45,204 nucleotides of DNA from assembly GCA_025210175.1 (NCBI GenBank), contig JAOASF010000100.1:1-45204 (forward strand), in the 5' to 3' direction. Both the position numbers and the translations under genes were made by a program. This document shows positions 25,806 to 34,162 of the stretch, piece after piece; positions within the stretch are counted from its first letter, which is position 1, and every line of letters begins with the position of its first letter. Under the pieces are notes generated by a model, which searched no databases, was not told where the DNA came from, and was given only the letters and a program-made list of their open reading frames with translations. The DNA is from Crocinitomicaceae bacterium. GTDB taxonomy: Bacteria > Bacteroidota > Bacteroidia > Flavobacteriales_D > Crocinitomicaceae.

Positions 25806-27860
25806 TTAGTGTTGTATCATTACTTTCTCAACGTGAGCGTTGTTAGACGCATCGAAGATCATCATGTGGTAAATTCCATTTGACAACGCTGAAGTTGGGA
25901 TAGAGATTGCGTTAACTCCTGTGTTAGAGTTTACTGTGTTGTTGTAAACAACTGATCCCATCGCATCAACCAATACGAAAGTCATTTCACCAGCTTCTTT
26001 AGAATCAAAAGAAACGGTAAATGCATCGTTAGCAGGGTTAGGAGAAACAGTAACATCTTTCATGTTCATGTTCTCAGTCAAACTTCCTGTATTTTCTGTA
26101 TTTGTCAAACGAGCCGCTTGCATTACTTCTTTGTTAGGAGCTTGAACCCAAGCAATTACTTCTGTATTGTAGAAGTTCTCCACGCTGTGCTCGATGCTGT
26201 GGTTGATAATGTTCGCTGCTGCACCACTCGCTGGCAATCTGTAGTTACCATTGAATGTGTACGTCATTGAAATACTATCCAAGGTACCAACTGCATTATT
26301 TGGCAAAACAGTACCATTAACATCTGGAAGCATTTTCTTCATGATATCGAAGAATTCAGTTTCTCCGTTTGTCTTTACGTTTCTTGTTGTTTTCTTTTCG
26401 ATAACTGCTACAAACAATTTCTCACCTGCTACTTCAACGATTGGCTTGTAACGAACCTTTACAGAGTAGTCTTGACCGTTACGTGCCCATTCTCCTGCAA
26501 GGAAGTAAGTCGCAGGGTTGTTGCGAGAATCAACATGCTGTTGGTAAACAAACGACTGCGCGTTTCCGTCCCATCCACCATCAATTTCCATACGTGGAAT
26601 TGAATTAATTGCGTAAGGTGTATTTCTTCTAGATACACTTTCCGCAGTGCGGTATGGATCACCTGTTCCAGGGAAATCTTGTTGGTACTTTATCGCTACA
26701 AAGTCATTGCGAGAAATGGTGTCAACAATTGCTTTGAAGTTGATGTTACCTGGTGTACATGGTCCACAAGTGGAAGAAGAGAAAATTTCGTAGAATGGTA
26801 AACGTTGGATGTTTTCTGATAGAACAGTTGTCGTTCTTTTGATTCTGTCATCCCCTGGGTTACCATCAGCAGAGCCGTTGATGTTAGATGCCCAAACTTC
26901 GATATCAAATACACCTGCTACTGCATTCCATGCAGTTGGGTGGGTGAAGTTGTAAAAAGCATCAACTGCAATGTTCAAACCTGTCAAAGGAGCAGATACT
27001 GGCGCTGCACCGTTGATTGAGTAATTCATTGTCAATGAAGTTACAGGAGCAGTACCGTTGTTTTTGATAACACCTGTAAAGTTTTGGTTACCTGGGCTAG
27101 AAATTGCTCCAACTGCCAAATCCCAACCTTCCATGTCAACTGCTTGACGTGTTCCAGGAACGAATGCGAAGTAAGAGTTGTTTGCTGGAGTATCATCCTC
27201 ACCTGCAGTGTTTACGTAGTCAGAAGAACCTCCGTTCAAAATAGCAGTAGATCCATCGATTTGAATACCCATAGATACAGTTGCATTTGGAACGTTATAT
27301 GTTCTTGCGTCAACCAAATAAATTTTGTTCGTTGTTTCTTCCAAGATGATCATCCAGTATGACCAGTAAGATCCACCTGGGTTGGTAGCACCTACACCAC
27401 AAGAAGCAAACATAATGTGGTGCTGTCTGTTTGGAGCAGTACCAAATGTTTTCGTGATGATCGCATCGTTCGCACCAGCAGCGTTCAATCCCCAAAGACA
27501 AACACTCTTGTCTGGAATTGAAGCATCCGGCAAAGCAGCGCGAGTTGAAGATGGAGCAGCTGCCATTGAAGCTACGTCAAAAGTCAAGACACCTGAAGTA
27601 GATACCTTGTAAGAAGTTTCGGCGTTTCCATTGAAGCTAAATGCAAACGGAATAGTTTGCGCTGGAGACCAAACTGGTGTCGCAGATGTAGCCTGGATAG
27701 AAGTCCAACCAAAATCAGCCAAGTAAGCAGCTGTTTGCTCTTGGTCGTTGTTGAGTTGAAGAGGGTTACGTCCCGCATCTACATACGGCAAAACGTGATA
27801 TTGGGCATTTAACCCAAACCCTGTCAACGCGAAAAGTGCAGAGTAAATAATTTTTTTCAT
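25806..27860 (-). CDS. Type IX secreted protein with Omp28/thioredoxin-like CGPC centre and type A sorting domain
   Basis: This 684-residue protein has a signal peptide at residues 1-19 (MKKIIYSALFALTGFGLNA). A long beta-rich part at about 20-345 is followed by a thioredoxin-like segment FYEIFSSSTCGPCTPGN with Cys365 and Cys368, of the kind seen in Omp28-related surface proteins. The C-terminal 80 residues (from VTVSPNPANDAF through ALSNGIYHMMIF to KVMIQH) are a type A T9SS sorting domain, removed or lipid-linked on export. The CxxC suggests thiol chemistry at the cell surface but could equally be structural. A strong terminator is shared with the convergent efflux operon. Confidence 0.92.
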   Translation of the reverse strand: MKKIIYSALFALTGFGLNAQYHVLPYVDAGRNPLQLNNDQEQTAAYLADFGWTSIQATSATPVWSPAQTIPFAFSFNGNAETSYKVSTSGVLTFDVASMAAAPSSTRAALPDASIPDKSVCLWGLNAAGANDAIITKTFGTAPNRQHHIMFASCGVGATNPGGSYWSYWMIILEETTNKIYLVDARTYNVPNATVSMGIQIDGSTAILNGGSSDYVNTAGEDDTPANNSYFAFVPGTRQAVDMEGWDLAVGAISSPGNQNFTGVIKNNGTAPVTSLTMNYSINGAAPVSAPLTGLNIAVDAFYNFTHPTAWNAVAGVFDIEVWASNINGSADGNPGDDRIKRTTTVLSENIQRLPFYEIFSSSTCGPCTPGNINFKAIVDTISRNDFVAIKYQQDFPGTGDPYRTAESVSRRNTPYAINSIPRMEIDGGWDGNAQSFVYQQHVDSRNNPATYFLAGEWARNGQDYSVKVRYKPIVEVAGEKLFVAVIEKKTTRNVKTNGETEFFDIMKKMLPDVNGTVLPNNAVGTLDSISMTYTFNGNYRLPASGAAANIINHSIEHSVENFYNTEVIAWVQAPNKEVMQAARLTNTENTGSLTENMNMKDVTVSPNPANDAFTVSFDSKEAGEMTFVLVDAMGSVVYNNTVNSNTGVNAISIPTSALSNGIYHMMIFDASNNAHVEKVMIQH

Positions 27861-27886
27861 ACGTCGGTTTTATGTTTTAACAAAGC

Positions 27887-27894
27887 CGAAGCTA
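27887..27894 (-). promoter_or_regulatory. Candidate -7 promoter box for the secreted-protein gene
   Basis: On the minus strand TAGCTTCG fits TAnnTTTG with one change (C for T), the same variant seen at three other genes here. It lies 26 bases before the ATG at 27860. Confidence 0.4.
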
Positions 27895-27996
27895 AAAAAA
27901 AATCAAATTGGCTTCACTCCCCTTAACCACTTTAACATTTCGAATTTCCAACAAATTGGATTCCTATGAATGGAATAAGATCTGGTTGCAGGTGTT

Positions 27997-29292
27997 TCAC
28001 TCAAACATTCGCAGTAACTTTTCCCTGCGCTTCTTGAGCTCTTCTAGTTCTTCCTTTTGCTTGTTTCGCGAAAAAATATAGGACCATTTATACCCAATGT
28101 GACGCCAATAATTCACGAAGAAGAATGCATACAAACCACTCACAGGCATGGCAATGAAGTAAATCACCTTTTCCCAATACACAAATCCAAAAACGTTAGA
28201 AATTTGAAGAAAGGCCGCATAATTTAACGGATACAGAAATAAACTAACAAGCACAGCCAAGGGAGCGTAATACTCAATTTCATGGGTGATTTTTTTCACC
28301 AACCAGTCAATTACCTTATACACCCACAGGTTGTGTACGATGCCGAAAACGAAAAAGGGAAACCCTATTAACAAGAAAACAATTGAAAAGAGCAATTGAC
28401 GTAAAAACATCATGGATCGAAACCTTCTGTCTAGAAAGTCAGCTTGAATTCTTAACTGCTTTGTCTGTAGGCTAATTTGATCTACCAATTGCTCGATTTC
28501 TGTGAGTAAATAATTCTGAGTTAGCTTGAACTCATCCAGCCGATCTCTTATTTGACGCATAGCATTTGGGCTGGGCTTGGAAAGGGGTCTCTTGCTGTAG
28601 CGCGAATGGACAATTTGGCAAATTTTCTCTACCAGCAATTCTTCCTCTTTGTTTTCGAGATTCACCAGTAAGTTTTCCAGAGAAACACGCATCTTCTCCG
28701 TAAGCTGCTTGGCCGATTGAGCACTTTTTTCATCGGCTTTCAAAAAGTCCTTTACTGCAATTGGTTTTCCCACATTCAGGTACACTGCACTTCGGAATTT
28801 TTCAGCTCGCATATAGTCTATACCCACGGGAATAATTTGCATGTTCACCTTGCCCCTCTTTTCTACTTCTAGGGCTATCCTAGCCGCACCCGTTTTAAGG
28901 TCGCGCAACTGTCTTTCAAGGTAGGAAGTTCCTTCAGGAAAGATAGCCAAGGTCCCACCTTTTTCCAGCACCTCATAGCAAGCCTGAAAACTATCCGCAT
29001 TGCTCACCCCTTTCACCGATTTTTCACTTGAACGGTTTATGGGAATCATTTTCAAGGCCTTGAGAAGTCGAAGCTTTAGAGGAGAGTTAAATAAGGTTGC
29101 CTTGGCCATGTAATGGACTGGTTGACGGCAAGCATAACCGATCATCCAGGCATCCATTAAGGTATTGGGGTGGTTGGCTACGATGATACAGGACCCTTCC
29201 ACATTTAGGTTTCGCCGATTGGTAATTCGAATCTTCCTATAGTACAGGCGAATACCAATGGAAACGATTAGTTTGAGAAAGGCATGTAGCAT
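27997..29292 (-). CDS. PlsC-type glycerophospholipid acyltransferase with C-terminal membrane domain
   Basis: This 431-residue protein has the acyltransferase block I NHPNTLMDAW at about residues 40-49, a substrate-binding region with PINRSSEK, block III FPEGTSYLERQL near 120, and block IV VPVGIDY-like (IIPVGIDYM). It should transfer an acyl chain to glycerol-3-phosphate or lysophosphatidate. After the catalytic domain comes a helical linker, then three or four hydrophobic segments (about 315-400), an extension seen in Bacteroidota members. The frame runs upstream to 29334, but ATG 29292 (MLHAFLKLIVSIG) is chosen because a -7 box ends exactly four bases before it. Confidence 0.86.
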   Translation of the reverse strand: MLHAFLKLIVSIGIRLYYRKIRITNRRNLNVEGSCIIVANHPNTLMDAWMIGYACRQPVHYMAKATLFNSPLKLRLLKALKMIPINRSSEKSVKGVSNADSFQACYEVLEKGGTLAIFPEGTSYLERQLRDLKTGAARIALEVEKRGKVNMQIIPVGIDYMRAEKFRSAVYLNVGKPIAVKDFLKADEKSAQSAKQLTEKMRVSLENLLVNLENKEEELLVEKICQIVHSRYSKRPLSKPSPNAMRQIRDRLDEFKLTQNYLLTEIEQLVDQISLQTKQLRIQADFLDRRFRSMMFLRQLLFSIVFLLIGFPFFVFGIVHNLWVYKVIDWLVKKITHEIEYYAPLAVLVSLFLYPLNYAAFLQISNVFGFVYWEKVIYFIAMPVSGLYAFFFVNYWRHIGYKWSYIFSRNKQKEELEELKKRREKLLRMFE

Positions 29293-29296
29293 GCAA

Positions 29297-29304
29297 CGAA
29301 TGTA
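29297..29304 (-). promoter_or_regulatory. -7 promoter box for the acyltransferase gene, leaderless geometry
   Basis: On the minus strand TACATTCG is followed by TTGC and the ATG at 29292. The spacing of four bases equals that at pyrE, mutS2, pabB and others, and it decides the start codon of this gene. Confidence 0.55.
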
Positions 29305-29358
29305 GCAAAATTCCATTTTTTTAGCCCTGCACAAAGCTCATTTCCGTTAAAAAAAAGA

Positions 29359-29366
29359 TAAATTCG
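29359..29366 (+). promoter_or_regulatory. -7 promoter box for pabB, leaderless geometry
   Basis: TAAATTCG is followed by TTCT and the pabB ATG. It is one base from the TAnnTTTG consensus. The divergent acyltransferase box faces the other way 54 bases upstream. Confidence 0.55.
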
Positions 29367-29370
29367 TTCT

Positions 29371-30579
29371 ATGTTCCAATTCCCCATTTCCTATCTCAAC
29401 AGCAACGATGGCAGTGGCCTTTTGGCCTTTGGTGAAGGCGAGAAATTGCAATGCTCTTTTCCAGGCTCTATCGAACGGATTAAAACTTTTACTGAAAAAA
29501 ATAAAGGCAAGTATATATTCGGTTACATAGGCTATGATGTAAAAAATGACATTGAAAAACTTAAATCGAACAATACTGATTACAAGCATTTTCCCGATGT
29601 CTTTCTTTGGGTTCCTTCCTGTGTGGTATCGATGAACAGTGAGAACTTGGAATTTTTACAAGGTGAAAAAACATCGGAGCATTTTGAATTTCTGAATTAC
29701 TTTCTGGAGGAAGAAACAGACGAAAATTTCCACCCATACAACCTCGATTTCAAGGCTATCACCAAAAAGGAAGATTACCTAAAGGCCGTTCAAAAAATCA
29801 AGGATCACATTCAGAAAGGCGATATCTACGAAGCCAATTATTGCCAAGAAATGGTGGCTGAAAAAGTACAAATCAAGTTTGCTCTTGACGCTTATTTCAA
29901 ATTGAATCGCATTACGAAGGCACCCTTCTCTTCTTTTTTACAATTCGATCACTACTCCATCTTTTGTGGTTCACCGGAACGATACATGCGCAAGCAAGGA
30001 AATAAATTGATCAGTCAACCGATCAAAGGAACTGCCCCAAGGAGCAAAGATGAAAAGGAAGATGAAGAACTCAAGCAGGCTCTTTTGGCAGACAAAAAGG
30101 AACGTTCCGAAAATGTGATGATTGTTGACCTGGTGCGCAATGACCTGAGCAGAATTGCCGAAAAGAATAGTGTGGAAGTATCTGAGCTATTTGGTATCTA
30201 CAGCTTTGAAACGGTTCATCAAATGATCTCCACTGTGGAATGCACACTCGCTCCTGAGACGACTTTTGCAGATGTACTTACGGCGACTTTTCCGATGGGA
30301 AGCATGACCGGTGCTCCAAAACTCAGAGCCATGGAACTAATCGAGGAATACGAAGATTTCAAACGTGGAATTTATTCAGGAACCATTGGCTACATCACAC
30401 CTTTGGGTGATTTCGACTTTAACGTGGTCATTCGTTCCCTGTTTTATAACGGCGAAAAGGAAACTTTAGCTTGTGCGGTTGGTAGCGCCATTACGATACA
30501 TTCCGACCCCGAAAAAGAATACCAAGAATGTCTTACCAAGGTCCAGCGAATTTTGGATGGAATGAATGAAACCATCTAA
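29371..30579 (+). CDS. pabB: Aminodeoxychorismate synthase component I (PabB-like)
   Basis: This 402-residue chorismate-binding enzyme converts chorismate, with ammonia from a PabA-type subunit, to 4-amino-4-deoxychorismate for folate synthesis. The motif PIKGTAPR, with Lys219, is the form characteristic of PabB (anthranilate synthases lack this lysine). GDIYEANYCQE at 150-160, RSENVMIVDLVRNDLSRI, SMTGAPK and the terminal GIYSGTIGY complete the chorismate-binding fold. The N-terminal roughly 125 residues are shorter than in E. coli PabB. No pabA or pabC lies next to it. It overlaps tilS by 14 bases. Confidence 0.9.
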   Translation: MFQFPISYLNSNDGSGLLAFGEGEKLQCSFPGSIERIKTFTEKNKGKYIFGYIGYDVKNDIEKLKSNNTDYKHFPDVFLWVPSCVVSMNSENLEFLQGEKTSEHFEFLNYFLEEETDENFHPYNLDFKAITKKEDYLKAVQKIKDHIQKGDIYEANYCQEMVAEKVQIKFALDAYFKLNRITKAPFSSFLQFDHYSIFCGSPERYMRKQGNKLISQPIKGTAPRSKDEKEDEELKQALLADKKERSENVMIVDLVRNDLSRIAEKNSVEVSELFGIYSFETVHQMISTVECTLAPETTFADVLTATFPMGSMTGAPKLRAMELIEEYEDFKRGIYSGTIGYITPLGDFDFNVVIRSLFYNGEKETLACAVGSAITIHSDPEKEYQECLTKVQRILDGMNETI

Positions 30580-31819
30580 ACTGCATATCGCCAATCACTT
30601 ATTGCCTGGACCCAATGCACCTTTGTTCCTAGGCGTGAGCGGCGGCTTGGACTCCATTGCTCTCTTACACACCTCTGTGGAGCAGGGATTTAAGCCCACT
30701 GCACTTCATGTAAACTACCGGCTCAGAGGAGAGCAGGCCGACATGGACGAAGCCTTCGTGCGTTCTGTTTGTAATTCCTTGGGTGTACAGGTCAAAGTGT
30801 ATCGAGTAAGCGACTCCGAATTAGCCGATATGGAAAACGGCAACCTGCAAGCAAAGGCAAGAGACATCAGGTATCGCTTTTTTGCGGACAATATAGGTCA
30901 GAAAGGTACGCTTATGACCGCACACCATTCGGACGATCAAGTGGAGACTTTTTTCATGCGTCTCTTTCGAAAGTCAGGCATAGTAGGTCTACAAGCCATT
31001 CACGAGAAGAAAGGGAGAATCATTCGTCCATTTTTGCATGTTTCCAAAGAAGAAATTCGTGAGGTTGCCCTGCAAAAAGGTTGGAAGTGGAGAGAAGATG
31101 CTTCAAATCAGTCCACCAAATACCTGCGGAATCAACTCCGACTGGAGTGGCTTCCGATGATGGAAAAGGAAATTCCAGATTTGCGACAGTCTGCATTGCA
31201 TATCATCTCTGCCTTTCAGTCTCAAGATCAAATATATCGAGATCGATATCAAAAAAATATCGACGACATTCTTGCCCGTGAATTTTGGCCTTTTACTTCT
31301 TTTGACCAGGTCAATCAACACGTTTTGTATTGGCTAGGGCACCAACTACATTTTACAGCCTCGGAAATCGATCAACTAAAAGCCAATCGCACTGCAGAAA
31401 ACTCGAGTCAAATTAAAACGAATCACTGGGGTACTGTATTGAAAACGCGGAAGGGTTGGCAGATGAAAACCAGGCATTCCATTGGCCGACCTCGCCTGAG
31501 CATCGAATCTGTTGAAACCTTACCTTCCGACTTTTCGAAGCACACCCTGTATCTCGACCCGCAAAAATTGAACGGTGAATTGGTACTTAGGCAACCTAAC
31601 ATTGGCGATCGAATTTTTCCGAAAGGAATGAATGGTTCGCAATTGGTTTCAAAAATTTTGAAAGATGCTAAGCTGGAACAATACGATAAAGAAGAATGCT
31701 GGCTGCTTTGTGACAACTCAGACATTCATTGGGTTTACGGCTTGAAAGTTGGCAAAAAAGCAATTGCCCAGCCCGACTCAAAGGAAATCTGGAAGGTTGA
31801 ATTGAAATTTTCTGAATAA
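30566..31819 (+). CDS. tilS: tRNA(Ile)-lysidine synthase
   Basis: This 417-residue enzyme modifies C34 of the CAU-anticodon tRNA-Ile to lysidine, so that it reads AUA. The PP-loop SGGLDS is at residues 25-30, with ALHVNYRLRGEQADMDE following, and TAHHSDDQVETFFMRLFRKSG is the conserved second block. The C-terminal half carries the TilS substrate-binding region and the small C-terminal domain (RQPNIGDRIFPKGMNGSQLVSKILKDAKL). The start ATG lies within the end of pabB, so translation is coupled. Confidence 0.95.
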   Translation: MKPSKLHIANHLLPGPNAPLFLGVSGGLDSIALLHTSVEQGFKPTALHVNYRLRGEQADMDEAFVRSVCNSLGVQVKVYRVSDSELADMENGNLQAKARDIRYRFFADNIGQKGTLMTAHHSDDQVETFFMRLFRKSGIVGLQAIHEKKGRIIRPFLHVSKEEIREVALQKGWKWREDASNQSTKYLRNQLRLEWLPMMEKEIPDLRQSALHIISAFQSQDQIYRDRYQKNIDDILAREFWPFTSFDQVNQHVLYWLGHQLHFTASEIDQLKANRTAENSSQIKTNHWGTVLKTRKGWQMKTRHSIGRPRLSIESVETLPSDFSKHTLYLDPQKLNGELVLRQPNIGDRIFPKGMNGSQLVSKILKDAKLEQYDKEECWLLCDNSDIHWVYGLKVGKKAIAQPDSKEIWKVELKFSE

Positions 31820-31835
31820 AGCCCTTTTGGATGCT

Positions 31836-31843
31836 TAAATTCG
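31836..31843 (+). promoter_or_regulatory. -7 promoter box for the RsmF-like gene, leaderless geometry
   Basis: TAAATTCG is followed by CTCC and the ATG at 31848. The box lies in the 28-base gap after tilS, so this gene can be transcribed separately from pabB-tilS. Confidence 0.55.
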
Positions 31844-31847
31844 CTCC

Positions 31848-33173
31848 ATGAAGGAAATTGCATTGAAAACGGCATTTGTGGAAAGAGTTAAAAAGGACCC
31901 CTTTTTGGGTGAAGAACTATTGACTTCTCTTGATACAGCTTCACCAACAACCGTTCGACTCAACCCATTCAAGAAAACCGAACTCTTCGCAAATGAAGAA
32001 AAGATTCCATGGTGCAAAAATGCAATCAAACTAGTCGAACGTCCGCAATTCACACTTGACCCTTTGTTTCATGCTGGATGTTACTACCCGCAGGAATCTG
32101 GCTCCATGATTTTGGATTCCGTGCTTCGTTCGCTGCCTCTTCCTGAAAACCCAATTTGTTTGGACCTTTGTGCCGCTCCTGGAGGAAAAAGCACCTTACT
32201 CCTTTCGTTTTTGGAAGGTCGTGGACTTTTGGTCTCGAATGAGGTTATCCACAGTAGGGCGCAGATATTGAAAGAAAATGTCACCAAATGGGGACCGAAT
32301 AATACCGTCGTTACCAATGCCGACCCCTCAGAATTTGATCGTTTGGATGGCTTTTTTGATTGTATGGTGGTGGATGCCCCTTGTTCTGGAGAAGGCATGT
32401 TTCGCAAACTTCCCGACAGTAGAACCGAATGGAGTGAAGACAATGTTCATCTCTGCGCGGCCCGCCAAACGCGAATTCTTCACGATGTTTGGCCTAGTCT
32501 AAGGGCTGGCGGTTATTTGATTTACTCCACTTGTACCCTAAACGAAATGGAGAATGAAACCAACGTTCAAAATTTTTGTCAAGAAACTGGTGCAGAAATA
32601 ATTACTGTTCCCGACCTTCCAGCCAAGAGCGACCGCAAAGGTTTGGGCTATTACTGTTTACCCAACCACATGAACACTGAAGGATTTTATTTTGCCGTCC
32701 TTAAAAAACCTGATGGAATAGTGAGGAATATCAAATGGAAAACAAAGAAGGACTTCAAACCTATAAAGTGGACGGAAGAAATTGAGGAAGTTATCGACCT
32801 GAATGGTCAATCCCTCTACGATTGGAATGGAAAACTATTTGTTCTGCCAACTGAGTTTGAAAAAGAAATGTTGCATGTTCAGGCACATCTGCGCACTTTA
32901 AAAATTGGATTAGAGCTGGGTGAACAGATGAAGAAAGGGCTTCAGTTCAGTCACGAATGGCCCTTGAGCTGTTTGAATAAAAAAACTTTCCCTCGCATAG
33001 AACTAAATCTTGAGCAAGCGCGTAGCTATTTGAGACTGGCGCCTTTTACGTTGGAGGCCGAAAAGGGAATTTATCAGGTTTGTTACAATCAAATTCCTTT
33101 AGGCTTCATCAAGCATTTGGGGAACCGGTTCAATAGTGGCTACCCGAAAGAATGGAGAATTAGAAACTTGTAA
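31848..33173 (+). CDS. rRNA cytosine-C5 methyltransferase, NOL1/NOP2/Sun family (RsmF-like)
   Basis: This 441-residue SAM-dependent RNA m5C methyltransferase has motif I LDLCAAPGGKST at about 106-116, motif IV VDAPCSGEGMFRK with Cys179, and motif VI YSTCTLN with the catalytic Cys229. A C-terminal RNA-binding part (after about 330) ends in QIPLGFIKHLGNRFNSGYPKEW, as in RsmF-type proteins. Bacterial relatives modify C1407 of 16S rRNA, but the exact target of the Bacteroidota enzyme is not certain. A clean terminator follows the stop. Confidence 0.9.
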   Translation: MKEIALKTAFVERVKKDPFLGEELLTSLDTASPTTVRLNPFKKTELFANEEKIPWCKNAIKLVERPQFTLDPLFHAGCYYPQESGSMILDSVLRSLPLPENPICLDLCAAPGGKSTLLLSFLEGRGLLVSNEVIHSRAQILKENVTKWGPNNTVVTNADPSEFDRLDGFFDCMVVDAPCSGEGMFRKLPDSRTEWSEDNVHLCAARQTRILHDVWPSLRAGGYLIYSTCTLNEMENETNVQNFCQETGAEIITVPDLPAKSDRKGLGYYCLPNHMNTEGFYFAVLKKPDGIVRNIKWKTKKDFKPIKWTEEIEEVIDLNGQSLYDWNGKLFVLPTEFEKEMLHVQAHLRTLKIGLELGEQMKKGLQFSHEWPLSCLNKKTFPRIELNLEQARSYLRLAPFTLEAEKGIYQVCYNQIPLGFIKHLGNRFNSGYPKEWRIRNL

Positions 33174-33180
33174 GCATAAA

Positions 33181-33206
33181 AAAACCAGACTTAGGTCTGG
33201 TTTTGG
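33181..33206 (+). terminator. Intrinsic terminator after the RsmF-like gene
   Basis: AAAACCAGAC-TTAG-GTCTGGTTTT is a perfect ten-base-pair stem with a four-base loop and A/T flanks on both sides. It lies 7 bases after the stop. The flanking A run could also let it act on minus-strand transcripts, although the nearest minus gene ends 205 bases away. Confidence 0.9.
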
Positions 33207-33262
33207 ATCGTAAAAGATAGGTCGATCTCAGATTTTCACAAGAGTAGCGTTTTTAAGGAATA

Positions 33263-33331
33263 TCGAGTAAATAGTGGTTGATAGGTTTAATATCTTTTTC
33301 TGTCCTTCCTATCTGAAACAAAATTACTCGA
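33263..33331. repeat. Nested inverted repeats in the 205-base gap after the RsmF-like gene terminator
   Basis: An outer pair TCGAGTAA (33263-33270) and TTACTCGA (33324-33331) encloses an inner pair GATAGG (33280-33285) and CCTATC (33308-33313). Internal spacers are 9 and 10 bases and the loop is 22. The two stems stack symmetrically and could form an RNA structure in the 3' region of the response-regulator transcript or be a binding site. The stems are short, so chance cannot be excluded. I see no gene in 33205-33410. Confidence 0.3.
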
Positions 33332-33410
33332 GAAATACAGGGAATGGCGGTACTTTACCTTTATCGGTCAATCCATCCATTAAACGTAAAGAAAGAATAT
33401 TTAACGGTAG

Positions 33411-34154
33411 TTAGACGATAAACTGGTCAATAAGGTATCTTTTTCTTCTGGAAACCGGAATTTGTAACCCGTTGATTTCCAGGTGCCAATAACCGTCAAT
33501 AAGCTGTGAGCGCTCAACAAAATTTATATTCACCAAATAAGATTTATGAACCCGGAGAAAGGATTTATTGTCCAAAACACCTTCAAAGTCCTTCAATGTT
33601 TTGGTGGACATATAGGTATAATCCGAACAGACAATCTCTGAATAATTCCCACTTCCCTTTAAGAAAAGAATGTTCTTCGTTTCGATAAATTTCATCGAAG
33701 AGCGGTGATTCACAGCTATGGAAGTCAACTGATTCTCTCTGCTTTTTAGTGTTTCGAACAACTCCAATATCTCAGATTGAATCTCGTTCTTAGAATCTTG
33801 ACGAGTTTTGTCGATACGCCTCACCGTTTCTTCGAGACGTTCTATTTGTATCGGTTTTAACAAATAGTCGAATGCTCCTACTTCAAAAGCTCGTAAGGCA
33901 TATTGATCATAAGCCGTTGTGAACACTACCTTCCCTGAAAAGGAGGCGATTTTTTGTAAAAAATCGAACCCAGATACCTCCGGCATATTGATGTCTAAGA
34001 AAAGAACGTCCGGTTCACTTTCCTTCATCCATTCAATGGCCTCTTTGTGGTTACTGGTGAAGGTACACTGGGTAATTTCTGGGCAGAATTGCTGAATCAT
34101 GCCGTGAAGAAGTTCACAAGCATTCGGTTCGTCGTCTAGTATTATTGCTTTCAA
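33411..34154 (-). CDS. LytTR-family response regulator
   Basis: This 247-residue protein has a receiver domain at about 1-120, with the acidic pair Asp7-Asp8, phosphoacceptor Asp54 in LFLDINMPEVSG, Thr-Thr at 79-80 and Lys100 in LLKP. A linker helix leads to a LytTR DNA-binding domain at about 145-245 (ILFLKGSGNYSEIV, FLRVHKSYLVNINFV, IPVSRRKRYLI). It is phosphorylated by the histidine kinase encoded 8 bases upstream and should regulate transcription by binding imperfect direct repeats. Its targets are not evident in this window. Confidence 0.95.
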   Translation of the reverse strand: MKAIILDDEPNACELLHGMIQQFCPEITQCTFTSNHKEAIEWMKESEPDVLFLDINMPEVSGFDFLQKIASFSGKVVFTTAYDQYALRAFEVGAFDYLLKPIQIERLEETVRRIDKTRQDSKNEIQSEILELFETLKSRENQLTSIAVNHRSSMKFIETKNILFLKGSGNYSEIVCSDYTYMSTKTLKDFEGVLDNKSFLRVHKSYLVNINFVERSQLIDGYWHLEINGLQIPVSRRKRYLIDQFIV

Positions 34155-34162
34155 AAGTTTCG

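Noticed and set aside
27904..27959. Direct repeat CAAATTGG at 27904 and 27952
   Set aside because: Only two AT-rich copies in a short gap, not at promoter-consistent spacing from the secreted-protein start; best taken as chance.
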